Translations under genes and position numbers: made by a program
In this document: one piece after another, positions 8,500 to 16,336 of the stretch
Layout: each line of letters opens with the position of its first letter
Numbering within the stretch: position 1 is the first letter of the stretch
Notes under the pieces: model-generated
Told to the model about the DNA's origin: nothing
Databases searched by the model: none
The model's input: only the letters and a program-made list of their open reading frames with translations
Source of the DNA: Bradyrhizobium sp. Ash2021
Lineage (GTDB): Bacteria > Pseudomonadota > Alphaproteobacteria > Rhizobiales > Xanthobacteraceae
Length of the DNA: 64,000 nt
Assembly (NCBI RefSeq): GCF_031202265.1
Contig: NZ_CP100604.1
Span: 3,330,501 to 3,394,500 of the forward strand
Reading direction: 5' to 3'

Positions 8500-9270
8500 A
8501 TGTCCGTTGCTGCGCAGACGCTTCGCCCGCCATCCAGAACACTGATGTTTCTGGAAGGGCGGGCCATTTCCGAGTTGGGCGCGTTTCTCGGGGCCTTGCC
8601 GCTTCTCAGCCTGGCGCCCCGAGGTGACGGACACCCGGTGCTGGTATTGCCCGGCCTCGTCGCCTCCGACACCTCGACGCGTCCGCTGCGCAGTTTTCTG
8701 AAGAGCAAAGGCTACGCCGTCAGCGGCTGGCGGCAGGGTCGTAATCTCGGGCTGCGCCATGGCGTGCAGCACGCGATGGTCGACCTGGTGCAGGAATTGA
8801 ACGACACCCATGGCCGCAAGGTCTCGCTGGTCGGCTGGAGTCTCGGTGGTCTCTACGCGCGCCAGCTCGCCAAGATGATGCCGGAGCGTGTGCGCTCGGT
8901 GATCACGCTCGGCAGTCCGTTTGCAAGCGGTCCGAAGGCGACCAACGCCTGGCGCGTCTACGAGATGGCCAGCGGCCGTCGCGCCGACGAAGAGGAGGCG
9001 CGGTTCGGTGGATCGCTGGCCGGCACCCCCCCGGTGCCGACCACCGCGATCTTCAGCCGCACCGACGGCATCTGCGCCTGGGAAGGCTGCCGCGAACAGA
9101 CCTCGTCGATGTCCGAAAGCATCGAAGTCGAAAGCAGCCATTGCGGCATGGGCCATCATCCCGCCGCGGTCTTTGCGGTCGCCGATCGCCTGGCGCAGCC
9201 CGAGGGCAAATGGGCGCCGTTCGACCGTTCGGGCTGGCGCAGCCTCGCCTATCCCGATCCGAACCGCTGA
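8500..9270 (+). CDS. Alpha/beta hydrolase (lipase-like)
   Basis: A 256-residue protein with VLVLPGLVASD as the oxyanion loop region, nucleophile elbow GWSLGG (Ser114), and a C-terminal HCGMGHHP that should supply the catalytic His; IFSRTDGICAWE holds the probable Asp. ACAGGAGA precedes the ATG. The 192 bases upstream contain two TTGTTGC-rich segments (8341-8362 and 8399-8420) with GCGTTCCGC and GCGGAACG as an inverted pair, vaguely like the phasin upstream region. No signal peptide. The likely role is ester or thioester hydrolysis, substrate unknown; a link to PHA turnover would be speculative. Confidence 0.7.
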   Translation: MSVAAQTLRPPSRTLMFLEGRAISELGAFLGALPLLSLAPRGDGHPVLVLPGLVASDTSTRPLRSFLKSKGYAVSGWRQGRNLGLRHGVQHAMVDLVQELNDTHGRKVSLVGWSLGGLYARQLAKMMPERVRSVITLGSPFASGPKATNAWRVYEMASGRRADEEEARFGGSLAGTPPVPTTAIFSRTDGICAWEGCREQTSSMSESIEVESSHCGMGHHPAAVFAVADRLAQPEGKWAPFDRSGWRSLAYPDPNR

Positions 9271-9309
9271 TTGCGAAGCGCCGGCGTAAGTCGGCGCGGC
9301 GCTTGCTTA

Positions 9310-9431
9310 CCTCGCCCCGCTTGCGGGGAGAGGTCGGCGCGTAGCGCCGGGTGAGAGGGACTCTCCGCGCATTCGGTATTCGTTGAGGCAGCCCCTCACC
9401 CCAACCCTCTCCCCGCAAGAGCGGGGCGAGG
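9310..9431. repeat. Long inverted repeat, family D
   Basis: CCTCGCCCCGCTTGCGGGGA near 9310 is mirrored by TCCCCGCAAGAGCGGGGCGA ending at 9431, so the whole segment can fold into a long hairpin whose arms are themselves hairpins. A single-arm copy lies at 18550-18576. It fills most of the gap between the hydrolase and paaX. Confidence 0.7.
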
Positions 9432-9485
9432 GAGAAGCAGCACTGCCGTTGTCGTGAATCCACAAAACGCGGTATGCGTTGACGC

Positions 9486-10358
9486 ATGCCGCAACCGCCG
9501 CTCGCCCGCATCGTCGACCAGTTGAAGCGCGAACCGTCGCGCACCGGCTCCATCGTCATCACCGTGTTCGGCGATGCCATCGTGCCGCGCGGCGGCTCGG
9601 TCTGGCTCGGCACGCTGCTGGAGTTTTTCGAAGCGCTCGACATCGACAGCGGCGTGGTGCGCACGGCGATGTCGCGGCTCGCCACCGACGGCTGGCTCGA
9701 GCGCAACAAGGTCGGCCGCAACAGTTTTTACCGGCTGGCCAAAAAGGGCCGGCAGACCTTTGCCGCCGCCACCCGGCATATCTACGATCCGCCGCCGTCC
9801 GACTGGACCGGACGCTTCGAGCTGCTGCTGATCGGCAATGGCGAGGACCGTGACGCGTCGCGCGAGGCCCTGAAGAACGCGGGCTTCGGCAGCCCGCTGC
9901 CGGGCGTCTGGGTGGCGCCGTCGGGCGTGGCTGTTCCCGAGGAAGCCGCAGGCGCTATCCGCCTCGAAGTCTCCGCCGAGGACGACAGCGGCAGGCGTCT
10001 GCTCAGTGAAAGCTGGCCGCTGCAACGCACTGCGGATGCCTATCAAAAGTTCATGAAAACCTTCGAGCCGTTGCGCGGCTGGATCGGCCGCGGCGAGCCA
10101 CTCACCGAGGCCGACGCCTTCGCCGCGCGCATCCTGCTGATCCATCATTACCGCCGCGTGGTGCTGCGCGATCCGCTGTTGCCGACGTCGCTGTTGCCCC
10201 GGGATTGGCCGGGTGGGGCGGCGAGGGAGCTCTGCGGCGAGATCTATCGCGGGCTGCTTCGTCAGTCCGAACAATGGCTTGACCGCCACGCGACGAACGA
10301 AAACGGCCCGCTGCCGAAGCCCGCCGCGGAACTGGCGCGGCGGTTTGACGGGATGTGA
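9486..10358 (+). CDS. paaX: PaaX family transcriptional repressor
   Basis: A 290-residue protein matching PaaX: N-terminal winged helix (about residues 20-90) with TVFGDAIVPRGGSVWLGTLL and RTAMSRLATDGWLERNKVGR, a central domain, and the PaaX C-terminal domain including HHYRRVVLRDPLLPTSLLPRDW. PaaX represses phenylacetate catabolic operons and is released by phenylacetyl-CoA. Here it lies immediately upstream of paaA in the same orientation, 75 bases apart, unlike Escherichia coli where paaX follows the operon. The palindrome at 10392-10407 is the obvious candidate for its operator. Confidence 0.9.
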   Translation: MPQPPLARIVDQLKREPSRTGSIVITVFGDAIVPRGGSVWLGTLLEFFEALDIDSGVVRTAMSRLATDGWLERNKVGRNSFYRLAKKGRQTFAAATRHIYDPPPSDWTGRFELLLIGNGEDRDASREALKNAGFGSPLPGVWVAPSGVAVPEEAAGAIRLEVSAEDDSGRRLLSESWPLQRTADAYQKFMKTFEPLRGWIGRGEPLTEADAFAARILLIHHYRRVVLRDPLLPTSLLPRDWPGGAARELCGEIYRGLLRQSEQWLDRHATNENGPLPKPAAELARRFDGM

Positions 10359-10391
10359 ATATGTTACAAAAATATCTTGCATGTTTAAAGT

Positions 10392-10407
10392 TTTGATATA
10401 TATCAAA
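10392..10407. promoter_or_regulatory. Perfect 16-bp palindrome over the presumed paaA promoter (candidate PaaX operator / FixK-type box)
   Basis: TTTGATATATATCAAA is a perfect palindrome that contains TTGAT-N4-ATCAA, the FNR/FixK consensus. A TTGCAT hexamer at 10377-10382 with 16-bp spacing to TATATC (10399-10404) gives a plausible promoter, in which the palindrome covers the -10 region. That geometry fits a repressor site better than an activator site. The paaA ribosome-binding site GGGAGG is at 10421-10426. Confidence 0.5.
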
Positions 10408-10433
10408 GCCAACAACATTCGGGAGGCCCGGCC

Positions 10434-11426
10434 ATGTACACGCAGGCGCTCAACACGTCCGACGGCGAAGACCGCCACATCGAGGACGCCGAACGATCCG
10501 CGCAGTTCCAGGCGCGCATCGATGCCGACGAGCGCATCGAGCCGAATGACTGGATGCCGGCGGCCTATCGCAAGACGCTGACCCGGCAGATTTCCCAACA
10601 CGCCCATTCCGAAATTGTCGGGATGCTGCCCGAGGGCAACTGGATCACCCGCGCGCCGTCACTGCGCCGCAAGGCCGCGCTGCTGGCTAAAGTTCAGGAC
10701 GAATGCGGCCACGGGCTTTATCTCTACGCCGCGGCCGAGACGCTCGGCACCTCCCGCGAAGAGCTGGTCGACCTGATGCTGGCGGGCAAGGCAAAATATT
10801 CCTCGATCTTCAATTACCCGACGCTGACCTGGGCCGACATCGGCGCGATCGGCTGGCTGGTCGACGGCGCGGCGATCATGAACCAGATTCCGCTGTGCCG
10901 CTGCTCCTATGGTCCCTATGCGCGCGCGATGATCCGGGTCTGCAAGGAAGAGTCGTTCCATCAGCGTCAGGGTTTTGAAATCATGGTGACGCTGTCGCGT
11001 GGCACCGAAGAGCAGAAAGCGATGGCGCAAAGCGCGCTGGATCGCTGGTGGTGGCCGGTGCTGATGATGTTCGGCCCGCCCGACAAGGTCAGCCAGCACT
11101 CGGACACCTCGACCAAATGGAAGATCAAGCGTTTTTCCAATGACGAGCTGCGCCAGAAATTCGTCGATGCCACCGTGCCGCAGGCGCAGTTTTTGGGGCT
11201 TACGATTCCCGATCCCGGCATGAAGCAGAATGCTGGCGGTAACTGGGAATACAGCGCGATCGACTGGACGGAATTCAATGCGGTGCTGGCCGGCAACGGG
11301 CCCTGCAACCGCGATCGGCTGGCGGCGCGGCGCAAGGCGCATGACGACGGCGCCTGGGTGCGCGAGGCCGCGTTGGCGTTTGCCGAGAAGCGCAGGCATC
11401 GGCAACTCGCGCAAGCCGCCGAATAG
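10434..11426 (+). CDS. paaA: 1,2-phenylacetyl-CoA epoxidase, catalytic subunit A
   Basis: A 330-residue ferritin-like di-iron protein. The two ExxH metal motifs are visible: Glu90/His93 in [17 protein letters not shown] and Glu173/His176 in [13 protein letters not shown]. Other PaaA hallmarks are [20 protein letters not shown] and [13 protein letters not shown]. With PaaC it forms the oxygenase core that epoxidises the aromatic ring of phenylacetyl-CoA using O2 and electrons from PaaE. It is the first gene of paaABCDE, starts after GGGAGG, and is 9 bases from paaB's upstream GTG. Confidence 0.95.
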   Translation: MYTQALNTSDGEDRHIEDAERSAQFQARIDADERIEPNDWMPAAYRKTLTRQISQHAHSEIVGMLPEGNWITRAPSLRRKAALLAKVQDECGHGLYLYAAAETLGTSREELVDLMLAGKAKYSSIFNYPTLTWADIGAIGWLVDGAAIMNQIPLCRCSYGPYARAMIRVCKEESFHQRQGFEIMVTLSRGTEEQKAMAQSALDRWWWPVLMMFGPPDKVSQHSDTSTKWKIKRFSNDELRQKFVDATVPQAQFLGLTIPDPGMKQNAGGNWEYSAIDWTEFNAVLAGNGPCNRDRLAARRKAHDDGAWVREAALAFAEKRRHRQLAQAAE

Positions 11427-11438
11427 AGGGAGACCGTG

Positions 11439-11726
11439 ATGGCGACACCGAACACTCCGCTCTGGGAAGTTTTTATCCGCAGCCGCAATGGCCTTGCGCA
11501 CAAGCATGTCGGCTCGCTGCATGCGACCGACGCCACGCTGGCGCTGCAGGCCGCGCGCGACATCTACACCCGCCGCGGCGAGGGCCTGTCGATCTGGGTG
11601 GTGCCGTCGAACGCGATCACGGCCTCCGATCCCGCCGAGAAAGGCATGATGTTCGAGCCGGCTGAGTCAAAAATCTACCGGCACCCGACGTTTTACGATG
11701 TGCCGGACGAAGTCGGGCATATGTGA
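11439..11726 (+). CDS. paaB: 1,2-phenylacetyl-CoA epoxidase subunit B
   Basis: A 95-residue PaaB protein, recognised by PLWEVFIRSRNGLAHKHVGSLHA and IYTRRGEGLSIWVVPS. PaaB is the small subunit needed to link the PaaAC core and the reductase. ATG 11439 is preferred: it follows AGGGAG with normal spacing, whereas the in-frame GTG at 11436 is too close. Its stop is followed by a palindromic repeat that separates it from paaC by 125 bases, an interruption inside an otherwise tight operon. Confidence 0.92.
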   Translation: MATPNTPLWEVFIRSRNGLAHKHVGSLHATDATLALQAARDIYTRRGEGLSIWVVPSNAITASDPAEKGMMFEPAESKIYRHPTFYDVPDEVGHM

Positions 11727-11737
11727 TTTTCTCTCTA

Positions 11738-11820
11738 CGTCATTGCGAGCGCAGCGAAGCAATCCATCGGGCTGCAAAGCAAGTGTGGATTGCTTCGTCG
11801 CTTCGCTCCTCGCAATGACG
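11738..11820. repeat. Dispersed palindromic repeat, family B copy 1 (inside paa operon)
   Basis: Begins CGTCATTGCGAGCG and ends CTCCTCGCAATGACG, with inner arms AGCGAAGCAATCCA and TGGATTGCTTCGTCGCTTCG, so the transcript would form a long hairpin. Related copies are at 13133, 17369, 45985 and 49422. Confidence 0.85.
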
Positions 11821-11851
11821 ACAACAATGTAGCGCGATCAGGTCAAGAAAC

Positions 11852-12628
11852 ATGGCAACCGCCTCGATCCAGGTCTCTGAAACCCCGCTGGTGCTCTACA
11901 CCCTGCGCCGCGCCGACGACGCGCTGATCCTGGGCCATCGGCTGTCGGAATGGTGCGGCCATGCCCCGATGCTGGAAGAGGACATGGCGCTCGCCAATAT
12001 GGGCCTCGATCTGCTCGGCCAGGCGCGCGAGCTCTATAGCTACGCCGCCAAGGTCGAGGGCAAGGGCAACGACGAAGACAAGTTCGCCTATCTGCGTGAC
12101 GTCAGGCAGTACCGCAATCTGTTGCTGCTGGAACAGCCGAATGGCGACTTTGCGCGCACGATTGCACGGCAATTCTTCTATGCCGCCTTCGCCGATCTCT
12201 ATTGGCGCGCGATGATGAAGTCGAGCGATCCGACGCTGGCCGCGATCGCGGCAAAGTCGGAGAAGGAGAGCGCGTATCACTTGCGGCATTCGTCGGAATG
12301 GATGGTTCGGCTCGGCGACGGCACCGAGGAAAGCCACACCCGCGCGCAAACCGCGATCGACGATCTCTGGGCTTTTACCGGCGAGATGTTCGCGGTCGAC
12401 GACAGCGAGCGCGCGCTGATCGATGCCGGCATCGCGATCGATCCCGCGGCGCTGCATGCGCAGTGGCTCAAGATAGTGTCCGATGTCGTGGATGAGGCGA
12501 CGCTCGCGCTGCCCAAGAGCAACTGGATGCAGCAGGGCGGCCGCAGCGGCCGGCACAGCGAGCATCTCGGCCATCTCCTCAGCGAATTGCAATCGATGCC
12601 GCGAACTTTTCCGGGGGCGACATGGTAG
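11852..12628 (+). CDS. paaC: 1,2-phenylacetyl-CoA epoxidase, structural subunit C
   Basis: A 258-residue ferritin-like protein: LGHRLSEWCGHAPMLEEDMALANMGLDLLGQARELYSYAA at residues 25-65 is the conserved PaaC core, followed by YLRDVRQYRNLLLLEQPNGDFA and KSEKESAYHLRHSSEWMVRLGDG. PaaC is the structural paralogue of PaaA without a functional metal site and binds phenylacetyl-CoA together with it. Its 3' end overlaps paaD by seven bases, indicating coupling. Confidence 0.93.
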   Translation: MATASIQVSETPLVLYTLRRADDALILGHRLSEWCGHAPMLEEDMALANMGLDLLGQARELYSYAAKVEGKGNDEDKFAYLRDVRQYRNLLLLEQPNGDFARTIARQFFYAAFADLYWRAMMKSSDPTLAAIAAKSEKESAYHLRHSSEWMVRLGDGTEESHTRAQTAIDDLWAFTGEMFAVDDSERALIDAGIAIDPAALHAQWLKIVSDVVDEATLALPKSNWMQQGGRSGRHSEHLGHLLSELQSMPRTFPGATW

Positions 12629-13125
12629 CCGCCGTGCTCAGCGATGCTGATTTGCGCCAGCGCGCCTGGAACGCGGCTGCCCAAGTGGTCGACCCGGAAA
12701 TCCCTGTGCTGACGATTGCCGATCTCGGCGTGCTCAGGGACGTCGCGGTCAGCGACGGCCATGTCGAGGTCGCGATCACGCCGACCTATTCCGGCTGCCC
12801 GGCGATGAACATGATCGCGCTGGAGATCGAACTGGCGCTGGAACGCGAAGGCTTTCGCAAGCCGAACATCCGCACCGTGCTGTCGCCGGCTTGGACCACC
12901 GACTGGATGAGCGACGATGGCCGCCGCAAGCTCAGGGAATACGGCATCGCACCGCCGCAGGCTGGCAGCGGCCGCCGCGCGCTGTTCGGCGAACAGCGGG
13001 TGGCGTGCCCGCAATGCGGATCTGTCGATACCGAAGTGCTGTCCGAGTTCGGCTCGACCTCCTGCAAGGCGCTGTGGCGCTGCAAGAACTGCCGCGAACC
13101 CTTCGACTATTTCAAGTGTCACTGA
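12622..13125 (+). CDS. paaD: Phenylacetate catabolism protein PaaD (MIP18/Fe-S assembly type)
   Basis: A 167-residue protein with the MIP18/DUF59 signature DPEIPVLTIADLGVLRDV and TPTYSGCPAMNMI in the N-terminal half. A cysteine-rich C-terminal part follows, with Cys129 and Cys132 (CPQC), Cys148, Cys154 and Cys157 (CKNC), and Cys166 near the end. PaaD is thought to help mature the iron cluster or metal centre of the epoxidase. It overlaps paaC by seven bases and is followed by another family B repeat before paaE. Confidence 0.92.
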   Translation: MVAAVLSDADLRQRAWNAAAQVVDPEIPVLTIADLGVLRDVAVSDGHVEVAITPTYSGCPAMNMIALEIELALEREGFRKPNIRTVLSPAWTTDWMSDDGRRKLREYGIAPPQAGSGRRALFGEQRVACPQCGSVDTEVLSEFGSTSCKALWRCKNCREPFDYFKCH

Positions 13126-13132
13126 GATGATC

Positions 13133-13215
13133 CGTCATTGCGAGCGAAGCGAAGCAATCCATCGAGCCACAAAGGAAGTGTGGATTGCTTCGTCGCTTCG
13201 CTCCTCGCAATGACG
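13133..13215. repeat. Dispersed palindromic repeat, family B copy 2 (inside paa operon)
   Basis: Same architecture as the copy at 11738: CGTCATTGCGAGCGAAGCGA at the left edge and CGCTCCTCGCAATGACG at the right edge. It lies between the paaD stop and the paaE ribosome-binding site, so paaE translation is not coupled to paaD. Confidence 0.85.
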
Positions 13216-13229
13216 GGGGGAGTTTATTG

Positions 13230-14309
13230 ATGTCGCTAGCCCCGCGTTTTCACCGCCTTTCCGTCAACGACCTGCGCCGCGAAGCGCCGGATGCGGTGTC
13301 GCTGACATTTGCGATTCCCAGAGAGCTGGCCGACGATTACAGCTTCGCGCCGGGCCAATATCTGACCCTGCGCATGACGATGGACGGCGAGGAGGTGCGC
13401 CGGTCCTATTCGATCTGCTCCGGCCCCGATGATGGTGAATTGCGGATCGCCGTGAAGAAGGTCGACGGCGGGGCGTTCTCGAGCTGGGCTGCGGATGAAT
13501 TGAAGGCCGGCGACGAGCTCGACGTGATGACGCCGACCGGCCGCTTCGGCGTCGCGCATGCGCCCGATTCCGCGCGGGTCTATGTCGGATTTGCCGCGGG
13601 CTCGGGCATCACGCCGATCCTGTCGATCGTGAAGGGCGTGCTGACGCGCGAGCCGAACAGCCGCTTCTTCCTGTTCTACGGCAACCGCTCGACCTCGGGC
13701 ATGCTGTTCCTCGAAGAACTGGAAGAGCTGAAAGACCGTTTCATGCAGCGCTTCTCGCTGTTCCATGTCATCTCGGGCGAAGAGCAGGACATTCCGATCC
13801 TGCACGGCCGGCTCGATGGCGACAAGGTGAGGGTGCTGCTGCGTTCGCTGGTGCCGGCGCCCAGCGTCGACCACGTCTTCATCTGCGGGCCATCAGGCAT
13901 GAGCGAGGACATCGAGACCACCTGCCGCGCGATCGGCATTGCCGATGACAAAATTCACGTCGAGCGCTTTGTCTCTGAATTCGGCGGCAAGCCGCGCGCG
14001 AAGAAAGTCGTTTCGGCGAGCGCGCCGCCGAAGGCAACGGCTTCGCTGATCATCGACGGCAAGCGCCGTGAAATCCCGGTCGCCGAGGATGAATCGATCC
14101 TCGATGCGGCGCTGCGCGCCGGCATGGATCTGCCGTTCGCCTGCAAGGGCGGCATGTGTTCGACCTGCCGCGCCAAGCTGGTCGAGGGCGAAGCGCAGAT
14201 GGAAGTGAACTATTCGCTGGAACCGTGGGAGCTGAAGGCGGGATTTATTCTCGCCTGCCAGGCGCGGCCATGCTCGGACAAGGTCGTGGTCGATTACGAC
14301 CATGTTTGA
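13230..14309 (+). CDS. paaE: 1,2-phenylacetyl-CoA epoxidase reductase subunit
   Basis: A 359-residue oxidoreductase in three parts: FAD-binding (RRSYSICS at 57-64), NAD(P)-binding (YVGFAAGSGITPILSIVK and HVFICGPSGM) and a C-terminal plant-type [2Fe-2S] ferredoxin domain with Cys305, Cys310, Cys313 and Cys343 (FACKGGMCSTC ... ACQ). It passes electrons from NADPH to the PaaAC di-iron centre. The start at ATG 13230 follows GGGGGAG; in-frame starts further upstream lie inside the repeat and are rejected. Confidence 0.93.
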   Translation: MSLAPRFHRLSVNDLRREAPDAVSLTFAIPRELADDYSFAPGQYLTLRMTMDGEEVRRSYSICSGPDDGELRIAVKKVDGGAFSSWAADELKAGDELDVMTPTGRFGVAHAPDSARVYVGFAAGSGITPILSIVKGVLTREPNSRFFLFYGNRSTSGMLFLEELEELKDRFMQRFSLFHVISGEEQDIPILHGRLDGDKVRVLLRSLVPAPSVDHVFICGPSGMSEDIETTCRAIGIADDKIHVERFVSEFGGKPRAKKVVSASAPPKATASLIIDGKRREIPVAEDESILDAALRAGMDLPFACKGGMCSTCRAKLVEGEAQMEVNYSLEPWELKAGFILACQARPCSDKVVVDYDHV

Positions 14310-14311
14310 TT

Positions 14312-14393
14312 GTCATTCGGGGGCGCGTCGTAGACGCGAACCCGGAATCTCGAGATTCCGGGTCTGGTCCTTCGGACCATCCCGGAATGACGG
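14312..14393. repeat. Dispersed palindromic repeat, family A copy 2
   Basis: Shares the central GGAATCTCGAGATTCCGGGT with the copy at 6888-6965 and ends in CCCGGAATGACG. It separates paaE from paaI. Confidence 0.75.
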
Positions 14394-14482
14394 AAGTGGA
14401 CAGCGTTGACAGCTCGGGTGCTGCGCTCAACACTAACGGCAGAGAGGCCTGACTATACGGGCCCGGCAACAGGGAGTTCGAA

Positions 14483-14947
14483 GTGAACGTCAAGGCTACG
14501 CTTTCGCCGCAAGATCTCGCGCGCGCCTGCGCGGACGCGATGTGGAAGGAGGATGACGCCAGTCAGGGCCTCGGCATGGAGATTGTCGAGATCAAGCCCG
14601 GGCAGGCGACGCTTTCCATGACCGTGAGGCCGAACATGGTCAACGGTCAGCGCATCGCCCATGGCGGCTTCATCTTCACGCTGGCGGATTCCGCCTTCGC
14701 CTTTGCCTGCAACACCCATAACGACCGCGTCGTCGCCGCGGAGGGTAACATCACCTTCATCCGGCCGGGCAAGCTCGGCGACCTGCTGGTCGCGACCGCG
14801 CGCGAAATCTCGCGCAGCGGGCGATCCGGAATCTACGACGTGCGCGTCACCGCGAACGACATTGTGATTGCCGAGTTTCGCGGCCATTCGCGCAGCATCG
14901 GCGGCACCTGGTTGCCGGCGGCGGATACCGAGACCAAACAAAAATAG
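14483..14947 (+). CDS. paaI: Hydroxyphenylacetyl-CoA thioesterase PaaI
   Basis: A 154-residue hotdog-fold thioesterase. The active-site segment NGQRIAHGGFIFTLADSAFA with Asn-Gly...His-Gly-Gly is diagnostic for PaaI, and GNITFIRPGKLGDLLVATA is the second conserved strand. PaaI hydrolyses ring-hydroxylated or otherwise dead-end phenylacetyl-CoA thioesters, recovering CoA. It begins at GTG 14483, six bases after AGGGAG. Only 18 bases separate it from paaK, so the two are probably cotranscribed. Confidence 0.9.
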   Translation: MNVKATLSPQDLARACADAMWKEDDASQGLGMEIVEIKPGQATLSMTVRPNMVNGQRIAHGGFIFTLADSAFAFACNTHNDRVVAAEGNITFIRPGKLGDLLVATAREISRSGRSGIYDVRVTANDIVIAEFRGHSRSIGGTWLPAADTETKQK

Positions 14948-14965
14948 ATTTTAGGGAAACGCGCC

Positions 14966-16297
14966 ATGGCCATGACGAAACTCAAATCCAGCAGAAGCGG
15001 CTACCGCGCCGAAATGGACGACGCCGAGCGCGCCTCGCGCGACGAGATCATGGCGTTGCAGACCAAACGCCTCGCCTGGTCGCTGGCGTATGCCTACGAC
15101 AACGTCGCGCATTACAAAAAATCGTTCGACAAGGCCGGCGTGCATCCGTCCGATTTCAAGCAGCTGTCGGATTTGGCCAAATTTCCATTCACGGTCAAAA
15201 CCGATTTGCGCGACAATTATCCGTTCTACATGTTCGCGGTGCCGCGCGAAAAACTCGTGCGCGTCCACGCGTCTTCCGGCACCACCGGCAAGCCGATCGT
15301 GGTCGGCTACACCAGGGGCGATATCGACACCTGGTCGGATGTGATGGCGCGATCGATCCGCGCCGCCGGCGGCCGCTCCGGCATGATCATGCATAACGCC
15401 TATGGCTATGGCTTGTTCACCGGTGGCCTGGGTGCCCATTATGGCGCCGAAAAACTCGGCTGCACCGTTGTGCCGGTTTCCGGCGGCATGACCGAGCGGC
15501 AGGTGCAGCTGATCAACGATTTCAAGCCCGACATCATCACGGTGACGCCGAGCTACATGCTGGCGATCCTTGACGAGTTCAAAAAGCAGGGCCTCGACCC
15601 GCGCAAATGCTCGCTCAAATATGGCATCTTCGGCGCCGAGCCCTGGACCAACGCGATGCGCGCCGAGATCGAGCATGCCTTCGACATGGACGCGACCGAC
15701 ATCTATGGCCTCTCCGAGGTAATCGGCCCCGGCGTCGCGCAGGAATGCGTGGAGACCAAGGACGGCCTGCACATCTGGGAGGATCATTTCTATCCCGAGG
15801 TGATCGATCCCGAGACCGGCGTGGTGCTGCCCGACGGCGAGAAGGGCGAGCTGGTGTTCACCTCGCTGACCAAGGAAGGTTTTCCGATCATCCGCTATCG
15901 CACCCGCGACCTGACGCGGCTGCTGCCGGGCACGGCGCGGCCGGGTATGCGGCGGATGGAGAAGGTCACGGGACGGTCGGACGACATGATCATCCTGCGC
16001 GGCGTCAACGTGTTCCCGACCCAGATCGAGGAGGCGCTGCTGGCCACCGACTGGTGCGGCGGCCATTTCGTCATCGAGCTGACGCGCGAAGGGCGAATGG
16101 ACGAAATGACGGTGCTGGCGGAAGCGCGTTCCGAGAGCTGGGACGGCAGCGGTCTGGCCGGGCAGGCCGAAAAGGTCGCGGTCTTCATCAAGAACACGAT
16201 TGGCGTCACCGCGCGCATCAAGGCGGTGGCGCCCGACACGCTGGAACGTTCGCTCGGCAAGGCGAAACGGGTTTACGACAAGCGGCCGAAAGGGTAA
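14966..16297 (+). CDS. paaK: Phenylacetate-CoA ligase
   Basis: A 443-residue adenylate-forming enzyme of the PaaK family. HASSGTTGKPIVVGYTRGD is the phosphate-binding loop, GAEPWTNAMRAEIEHAFD and DIYGLSEVIGPGVAQEC carry the substrate and adenylate contacts, and GRSDDMIILRGVNVFPTQIE leads into the small C-terminal domain ending near KRVYDKRP. It converts phenylacetate, ATP and CoA into phenylacetyl-CoA, the substrate of the epoxidase and the signal for PaaX. The later pathway genes (paaG, paaZ, paaJ, paaH, paaF) are not in the window. Confidence 0.94.
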   Translation: MAMTKLKSSRSGYRAEMDDAERASRDEIMALQTKRLAWSLAYAYDNVAHYKKSFDKAGVHPSDFKQLSDLAKFPFTVKTDLRDNYPFYMFAVPREKLVRVHASSGTTGKPIVVGYTRGDIDTWSDVMARSIRAAGGRSGMIMHNAYGYGLFTGGLGAHYGAEKLGCTVVPVSGGMTERQVQLINDFKPDIITVTPSYMLAILDEFKKQGLDPRKCSLKYGIFGAEPWTNAMRAEIEHAFDMDATDIYGLSEVIGPGVAQECVETKDGLHIWEDHFYPEVIDPETGVVLPDGEKGELVFTSLTKEGFPIIRYRTRDLTRLLPGTARPGMRRMEKVTGRSDDMIILRGVNVFPTQIEEALLATDWCGGHFVIELTREGRMDEMTVLAEARSESWDGSGLAGQAEKVAVFIKNTIGVTARIKAVAPDTLERSLGKAKRVYDKRPKG

Positions 16298-16336
16298 CTC
16301 CTGCCTCTCGAGTCAGACGAGACAGCGGGAATATCC

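Noticed and set aside
10377..10407. Classical FixK2 activation of paaA through the palindrome
   Set aside because: A site about 34 bases before the ATG would need a transcription start inside the coding region; a repressor site fits better.
11738..13215. CRISPR array or structured non-coding RNA made of the repeated palindromes
   Set aside because: The units are far apart, differ in centre sequence, have no regular spacing and no cas genes are near; they are dispersed extragenic palindromes.
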